Source of the DNA: Pholiota molesta
Lineage: Eukaryota; Basidiomycota; Agaricomycetes; Agaricales; Strophariaceae
DNA length: 64,000 nt
Assembly (NCBI GenBank): GCA_014925825.1
Contig: JACGCK010000131.1
Location: forward strand, 62,001-126,000
Direction: 5' to 3'
Below are positions 58,701 through 64,000 of the stretch, piece after piece. The notes beneath the pieces are model-generated. The model worked only from the letters and a program-made list of their open reading frames with translations. It was not told the origin of the DNA and did not search any database. Made by a program: the position numbers and the translations under genes. The number at the start of each line of letters is the position of its first letter. The first letter of the stretch is position 1.

Positions 58701-59964
58701 TGTTACCATTTGGGGTCGCAAACACTGTTTTCCACACATCTCGAGGTTCCACGCGCGTCTGTTCGTACGCATCTTTCATATCCAGAAGCGTCCGATAAGG
58801 TTTCAAAGACACGCGTCGCATGATACCTTCGATTTCTGGCAAAGGACTAGCCATCTTCTTAGTGTTCGCATTACGCGCTCTCAGATCTATTACAGTGCGA
58901 AGCTTCGGTGGTTCCCCATTTTTACTTGGTTTGGGAATATACATCATTGGCACCGAATTCCTACTGCTCGTTACTTTCCATCTACCTGTATTAATGTATG
59001 CCCTTCGCTTCTCAATCCATTGATCCATAAATGCTTCAGGACATCTAGCCGGTCGCCAAGGATAAACCTTCTCTTCGTCGATCAAATCAATTCGATGATT
59101 GATCGCCCTTAACGGAGGCAATTCTGTTTCCGCGGCTGTTTTACACAACGGCTCAGCTAAACTCTTAAGGTATTGACGCGCTTCCTCAAGATTAAGCTCA
59201 CGAAGCACCGCTGATCTGGAAGCAAGGGTACGCACTGTTGATCCCTTGATTGGCAAGGCCGTATTACTCCCGATGACAACTCGTGTATCATTAAATCCAA
59301 CCATAACTCTATGCTGATATAAGAACGGCGTTCCTAATATGAGGTCATGGTTCGGTAAATTCATAATATCAAATGAGCGACTTTCGTTAATACCCTGGTA
59401 CTTGAAATCCACTGTAGCTCTGTAATTCACCTTGGTCCTGGATCCTAATGCAGCCAATTGCACAGTAAGGGGAGTAGCTAACTCTTCCTTCTTAACCTTT
59501 AATTGATCTGCAAACGACGACGACATAAAGTCGCACAAAGACCCCGTATCAATAAGCGCCCTTGCAGGTTCTCCATTAACATGAACCACTACTGTAATAT
59601 AATTAGGCACAACGCGCGATGGATCCTTAGTTGCTGCTGCAGTCCGCATTACCGAAGGCAAAGTATCATTATCAGTTTGCGCAACTGCCATTCCAGCCGA
59701 AGCAGGTAGATCCCATTTATTATAGTCTTCAAAGATGGACCAATCTCCCATTTCTACTACTTTATGTTCCTGAACATCACCGTTATCGTAGCTACTGAAT
59801 ATATCGAATTCATCCCATTCATCTGAATCAGAGTCTTCAAACTCGTCATCGCTTGAATCCGAATAATCTAACAAGTCTGGAACCTGATCTTCGTCTTCCT
59901 CAGACTCGCCCTCCGGATTTTCGTAACCGAAAAGACGCCATAATCCGCTGTAGTCGAATCAGGA
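55683..59964 (-). CDS. retrotransposon pol: protease, reverse transcriptase, RNase H, integrase, chromodomain
   Basis: Aspartic protease with ARALIDTGSLCDFMSSSF at about 59560-59505. Reverse transcriptase with LRTVIDLRARNANTKKMASP (about 58900-58850), LDMKDAYEQTRVE (about 58785) and the YLDD active site (about 58595-58584). RNase H with LITDGCITGIAGV (about 58145-58105) and WYTDHKGLVTIL (about 57940). Integrase with an HHCC zinc domain (HTLLAHLGFRKTY, CETCVTCRRSKSG, about 57128-56998), the first catalytic Asp in GIDFVGPFPES, the second in IVSDRDPLFTS and the Glu in DGATERANKTI (about 56650-56615). The C-terminal chromodomain reads EWMVEKILEHKKGGK and TSWLPYDQLSHL (about 56020-55910). Stop 55683. 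Frame slips at about 58400 and 58140, each explainable by one base, separate RT from RNase H. Where pol begins relative to gag is unclear, because the 60.19-59.87 kb stretch changes frame. Confidence 0.93.
55771..55779 (-). promoter_or_regulatory. TATA-like box upstream of extra retrotransposon ORF
   Basis: TATATAAAG on the minus strand within the end of pol, about 60-68 bp before the ATG at 55711, at the spacing expected of a fungal core promoter. It could equally be chance within coding sequence. Confidence 0.35.
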
Positions 59965-60127
59965 TCATGGACTACAATGAGCCACCTACGCAATTGCCGT
60001 CTGAACCATACAGCAATATCAAATCGTGAATCCTGTACCAAACGCGCTGAAAGCTCGAAGCTAACACTCAAATACCGATCCCTGACTACATACACTTCAC
60101 TATCTGGCAATCGGAACACTATATATC

Positions 60128-62780
60128 TTAATTCCAAAGCCTGCTTATCCCTCTTGGACCAAGCCAAGTATTCAGAGAAGGCCTGCCACACTCAAGCCTC
60201 CAGGCTGCGTTCATCGCATAGTAATCCCACTGACGCCTACGCTTAAACCAGCGCGGCTGCAAAGTAACCCTCAGTTTATTCCTTTGTGCACATTTAATGG
60301 CATACCAACGTCCAACTAAGAAATCGTCTCGCTCAGCCGCTGAACGCGGTAACAACTCATCAGCCAATGTAACATTATCCAATATAGCCAAATGTCTCCC
60401 ATTATCCGTTTCATAAACAAGGAATCGTTCAGACTCCATACCCTCAGTTACTGGATCGCCAGGAAAAGGTCGCGCGAGGTTCAAGGAGCGCTGAATAACA
60501 TCGCACAGAGGTGATCCCAGCCGGGTTTGATCCCCCGACCTGTCATCATCCGCCAAAATGCGTACAGCATCTCCCACATCCATCGCGCATACACCACTAT
60601 CCCAACGCACCGCTTCAGTAGCCTCGTCAAACACCGCACCAGCCATAGAACTCTCAACAGACATGTAGTACGTCGCGGCTTCGCCAGGCTGCTCGGTCGT
60701 GGACTCCGGCCCGGTGACGGAAGCTAGCTGCTCCTCGGTTTCGGTAATCAAATCTACATTGAACGCGCGAGCGCCTGGTGGTCCTTTCTTAGCGCCCGGG
60801 GACTTAACCGACTGCCTATCAGGACAGTTACGTCCAATGTGTCCAGTCTTACCACAACCGTAGCACCGGATTTCCGCAGAGTCGTTAGTAGACTTCGACG
60901 TAGTACTCTTAATATCATTATTATTCCCATGAGATTTATTCTGACCATCTCCGGATTTGCTGTAAGAAGAATGGTGACCATTCCTACCAGTATTACCATC
61001 TTTCTGATATTTATTACCCTTGAACCCATTCCTGGTCCCATCAGCAGATCTCTCAGATGACTTGTTATTATCACGGTTCGAAGTACCTTTGCTACGCGAA
61101 GTGTCCTTATGATCGCGAGATTTATCGCTATATTCCTTACGATTTCTCTCCATCATATCGGCCATTTCGTGCCGCGTCGCGACAGCCACGACTTCGTCCC
61201 AAGAAGCCTCCTTGAAATCTAAACCTTCCTTCCAAAGAGCAGTCTGTAGTTCTGTTCTCAGACCATTCCATAATTTATCAACTCGTTGCTGTTCATTGGA
61301 AGTACCAATAACTCTGAATAATAAGCTGACCTCGGCTGCAAAAGCCTTGACCGTCATCGAGCCCTGAGTCAAATTGTCCAGTCTCCGACGTTGCTTCAAC
61401 CGGTAATCCGGCGGGAAACAATAGTCGTAGAGACCTTTGAAAAAGTCCTCCAAGGCAAACAACGTCTCGCTAAGCATAACCGTAGTCGTAAAATATTTCG
61501 CGGCTTTACCTTGCAAGTAATCCCCGCACCGAATAACTTGTTCCTCGGGCGGCAAACGAGCTTCAATACAGAAGCGCCTACACTGCATTACATACGTTGT
61601 ATATTTAATCGCGTCTGCATCGCCATGATAAACGGTCGGCGTCGTCGGCATGATCGCGCGGAAACGGCTGGGTGCCAAAGCAGTAGGCTGTTCAGGAGGG
61701 TTGTAAAGGTTGCTAGAGAAGTGAGCCTCTCTTCCCTGAGGAGCCTGCTTAGCACCTATTTCCTCTAATAAATTCCTCCCAACTCTGCCATTTAACAAGC
61801 GCCCTACCATGCTATCCGGCGTCAATTGCGCGCTCGGTAATAATGTACCCGAAGTTCGCGGCGCATTCTTAGGCGTCGAAGTTCCTTGCAATATAAATCT
61901 CTCAAATTCCTTAGACATAGGACTATCGGAAATGCGCTCGGTGTGTGAAATCTGCTCTTCCCGGCGCTTATTAAACTGATCCGCTTTTTCCTTTTCCTTT
62001 TGCCATTCCTCGAACAATTGACTCATTCGTTCTTCATGGATATTAATCCTGTCCCGCGCTCTTCGGCCCCCCTTGTCTTGGGCGTCTGATGCGGCGGCTG
62101 ATCTCTCACGGATTGTTCAAGCCTTTCGTTATCCCGCGTTAACTCAGCAAATCGAACCCTCTGGGCCTCGGTGTTCAATTCATGCTCAGAGATTCCAACG
62201 TTGCCCCATTCGGCGGGATCGATCGTTTTCCCCTTCGAGGAAATCTTACCTATATTCTCAGACTCACTGTCTGTGTCCACAAGATCATGGAACACAGTCT
62301 CATTGGACTATCCTCTCTCTCAGGTGTGTTTCTCTTTCCCTCGAGAGCTTCTAATCTAACCAATATTTGATTCATAAGTGGTAATAACATTCCCACCTGC
62401 TGTTTACTTTCCGCGACGGCCTCCATGGCCTTAACAAATTCCTCAGTACGTACTACCTGACCTTGACCTTGATCAGCGCTATTACTCAACGGGGCCCGCC
62501 CTCCAGGCTGCGGCTCCTCCAACCGACGGTCGTTCTCAGACGCACCGCGGCTATTTTCAGAACTGTGAGGGTCGTCACCCATCACATCATCACGCGCGCC
62601 TCCCTGGGCGGCTGTTATCGAGTTGGTGCCCACGACGCCGCCTGCCGCGGGTGTGGCCGCACCGGGATGGACAACACTGTCCTTCGACTGGGCACCGCCG
62701 ACTTCCTCGATCGGTCCCAACCCCTCAACACTAGGGGTACTTGGCTGCTTAGACTGCGAGCGCCCTCGTCTCACTGCCAT
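60128..62780 (-). CDS. retrotransposon gag region
   Basis: Structural capsid/nucleocapsid polyprotein of the element. The first frame starts at the ATG 62780 (MAVRRGRSQSKQPSTPSVEG), a Pro/Gly/Ser-rich N terminus. It slips near 62280 into a frame with DTDSESENIGKISSKGK, and again near 62030 into the long capsid frame (MSQLFEEWQKEKEKADQF). The capsid core includes FCIEARLPPEEQVIRCGDYL (about 61570) and FFKGLYDYCFPPDY (about 61450), typical of gypsy gag. One CCHC zinc knuckle, CYGCGKTGHIGRNC, lies at about 60865-60825, following a long Ser/Asn/Lys-rich linker. The frame closes at 60128 with MNAAWRLECGRPSLNTW and continues in other frames towards pol. At 62026 the start and stop overlap as ATGA, but the continuity of sense before it suggests an indel rather than a true second ORF. 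Confidence 0.85.
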
Positions 62781-62796
62781 CACAGCACAGCAAAAG

Positions 62797-62835
62797 CTAA
62801 AATAAAGTTAGGTTTTTAATTAATTGACTACTCAC
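62797..62835 (-). other. candidate 39 nt leader intron of the retrotransposon
   Basis: On the minus strand GTGAGT begins at 62835 and TTTTAG ends at 62797, with a CTAAC branch-like motif about a dozen bases before the AG, 17 bp upstream of the gag ATG at 62780. It is shorter than neighbouring host introns, so the call is tentative. Confidence 0.3.
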
Positions 62836-62955
62836 CTGGAAGTCCTGGTTGATCAGACCGGGGTTATCCAAGGCTCGACGTCGTCGACGAAGTTAAATGA
62901 GTAAGCTCGGGGTGTTCCCGTAGAGTATCGAACCGATTCTCTCTTGTCAAAAATA

Positions 62956-63235
62956 TGTGACAAGGCGTGTTCCCACGAGTCTTGCCACACGAGAACCCAA
63001 AAGACAGTTGAAGAGCTGAATTCCAGGCCGACTATCTACGTACACCAAGTCGGCCTTAAATACTCTACGGATGTCTAATACGTCATAACTAGATAGTTTT
63101 TAAACATAAGGTTTTTCGGAATATGGAGAGAGTGGGGAGTGTAAACAAAACGAAAGAAACAAATAAAAAGTTCTAAGTCAATAAGATAAGATAAGATAAA
63201 GAGTCGTGCTGTGAGGTCGCTAGCGATCCGTCACA
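62956..63235 (-). repeat. 5' LTR
   Basis: 280 bp, identical by eye to the 3' LTR. Immediately inside, CTTGTCA (62943-62949) pairs with TGACAAG (62958-62964) across the LTR edge. No TGG-type tRNA primer site follows the LTR. Confidence 0.96.
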
Positions 63236-63240
63236 CTGTG

Positions 63241-64000
63241 CCAACGCTGTGCATATAAATATTGCACTATCATATCGCATGGGGAAAAAGATGGAATGTG
63301 TGATGCACAACCTGCGTGTTGTTTATATGACAGCCTTTGACAGGAGCAAAAAAGCAATGGCCTGGAACACTAATAGCGCCCTCCATGAGTGTAGGCAATG
63401 CCAGGTGCGCTAAGAGGGAAGAAGAATTGCTCTCTCAAGCGTTCGAGGATGCCGCTACCGTGTAATGAACTCCATAAGCGACCGAAAATGGGGCAGGGCA
63501 GCAGCCTATACACATGATCTGTCGTGTAGTACATATACAGTATAGCAAAGATAGTGATTGGCACGGGTAACCCGCGGGTACCTTCAGCCAGACCCGCACC
63601 CTCACCCGCCAAACCCTCCACCCGCAGTACGGGTACGGGGGTTTCGCGGGTTTGGGTTGCGGGTTTGACGGGTTCCGAGGGTCTCGAAACCCGCACGGGT
63701 CAGCGCCACGGGTACATTTCCTCAAGCGTCTGCATCACGCGGAGGCTGCAATTGCTGCACTCCTTGTGTATGCAGACGGCTGGGTGTACCGCCGTTGTGC
63801 CTCCCTTTGGCCCACCTCGTTATCCCACTCCCACGTGTCCGTCCTGTGCCGTTTTCACGCCAATGCGAGGTCGTCCGTCCTTTGGCATGCGCAGTTGTTG
63901 CGGTGTCTGCGGGCCAGTATGACGGCCACGGCAGCACGCACGTTACCGGCTTCGTGTCAGCGCCTGATATTCCCTCTGCGCCTCGCTTGCCGCGGCAGCA
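63241..64000. other. right-edge region with ACCCG/CGGGT-rich patch
   Basis: No supported gene. From about 63560 to 63715 the pentamer ACCCG or its complement CGGGT recurs more than a dozen times, first mainly as ACCCGC and then mainly as GCGGGT, so the two halves could pair. It is not a telomere repeat. Confidence 0.45.

Larger units (their letters stand above)
54096..63235 (-). mobile_element. complete Ty3/gypsy LTR retrotransposon (chromovirus), recent insertion
   Basis: A 9,140 bp element transcribed leftward. Two 280 bp LTRs (54096-54375 and 62956-63235) look identical base for base, start TGTGAC and end GTCACA, and are flanked by the 5 bp target duplication CTGTG (54091-54095 and 63236-63240). 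Order along the minus strand: 5' LTR, gag with CCHC knuckle, protease, reverse transcriptase, RNase H, integrase, chromodomain, then an extra unknown ORF before the 3' LTR. PR-RT-RH-IN order and the C-terminal chromodomain place it in the Ty3/gypsy chromoviruses. Frame breaks occur at about 62.28, 62.03, 60.16, 59.95, 58.40 and 58.14 kb; because BRR2 nearby shows the same defect, some or all may be sequence errors. Confidence 0.97.

Noticed and set aside
62023..62026. ATGA start/stop overlap in gag as evidence of coupled translation
   Set aside because: Sense continues upstream of the second ATG in the same frame, so a sequence indel explains the split more simply.
63560..63715. Telomeric or subtelomeric repeat
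   Set aside because: No TTAGGG-type units are present and the patch is short and self-complementary rather than tandem.
1..64000. CRISPR arrays, rRNA or bacterial operons
   Set aside because: No spacer-repeat arrays or rRNA-like stretches were seen; introns and gene families are clearly fungal. I did not find a convincing tRNA gene by eye, but small tRNAs could be missed.

Overview
The window is nuclear DNA of a filamentous basidiomycete, most likely an Agaricomycete. Genes carry many short GT..AG introns of about 45-60 bp, and several families are typical of that group: paired M36 fungalysins, a DUF6699-type protein, a Crinkler header fused to a kinase-like domain, a fungal tRNA ligase and a chromovirus-type Ty3/gypsy element. 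I cannot name genus or species.

Layout. 1-10.3 kb: a partial lineage-specific gene (-), an F-box gene (+), a diverged E(z)/EZH2-like SET methyltransferase (-) and ATG18 (+). 11.2-13.1 kb: a Crinkler-kinase (+). 13.5-18.0 kb: a convergent pair of a TDG/MUG-type DNA glycosylase (+) and an EZH2-like methyltransferase (-), with stop codons 38 bp apart. 18.4-25.8 kb: the spliceosomal helicase BRR2 (-). 26.1-33.2 kb: two secreted M36 metalloproteases in tandem (-). 34.6-35.7 kb: a MIF4G-like protein (+). 36.2-39.1 kb: the tRNA ligase TRL1 (+). 39.4-42.6 kb: an inverted, end-truncated duplicate of the glycosylase/methyltransferase pair. 42.6-44.5 kb: an AIM9/APH-like phosphotransferase (-). 45.7-46.9 kb: a third glycosylase copy lacking catalytic exons (-). 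49.5-53.1 kb: a DUF6699-like gene (+) and a degenerate kinase-like gene (-). 54.1-63.2 kb: a 9,140 bp Ty3/gypsy chromovirus (-) with two identical 280 bp LTRs, a perfect 5 bp target duplication and an unexplained extra reading frame downstream of pol.

How things relate. Three EZH2-like genes or fragments and three glycosylase copies in 64 kb make this a hotspot for chromatin- and base-excision-related genes. The 13.5-17.0 kb segment was copied inverted to 39.4-42.6 kb, cutting both genes at their 5' ends. The intact glycosylase holds a 231 bp CACTA-like MITE in an intron that is absent from the inverted copy, so an empty site is visible. BRR2 and TRL1 are housekeeping RNA-processing genes; ATG18 serves autophagy; the fungalysins are secreted.

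Caveat on quality. Several conserved genes, including the essential BRR2, are broken by single missing bases, mostly at short homopolymers. I read these as probable sequencing or assembly indels, so a frame break alone is not taken here as proof of a pseudogene. Exon boundaries were read by eye and outer limits are approximate where marked.
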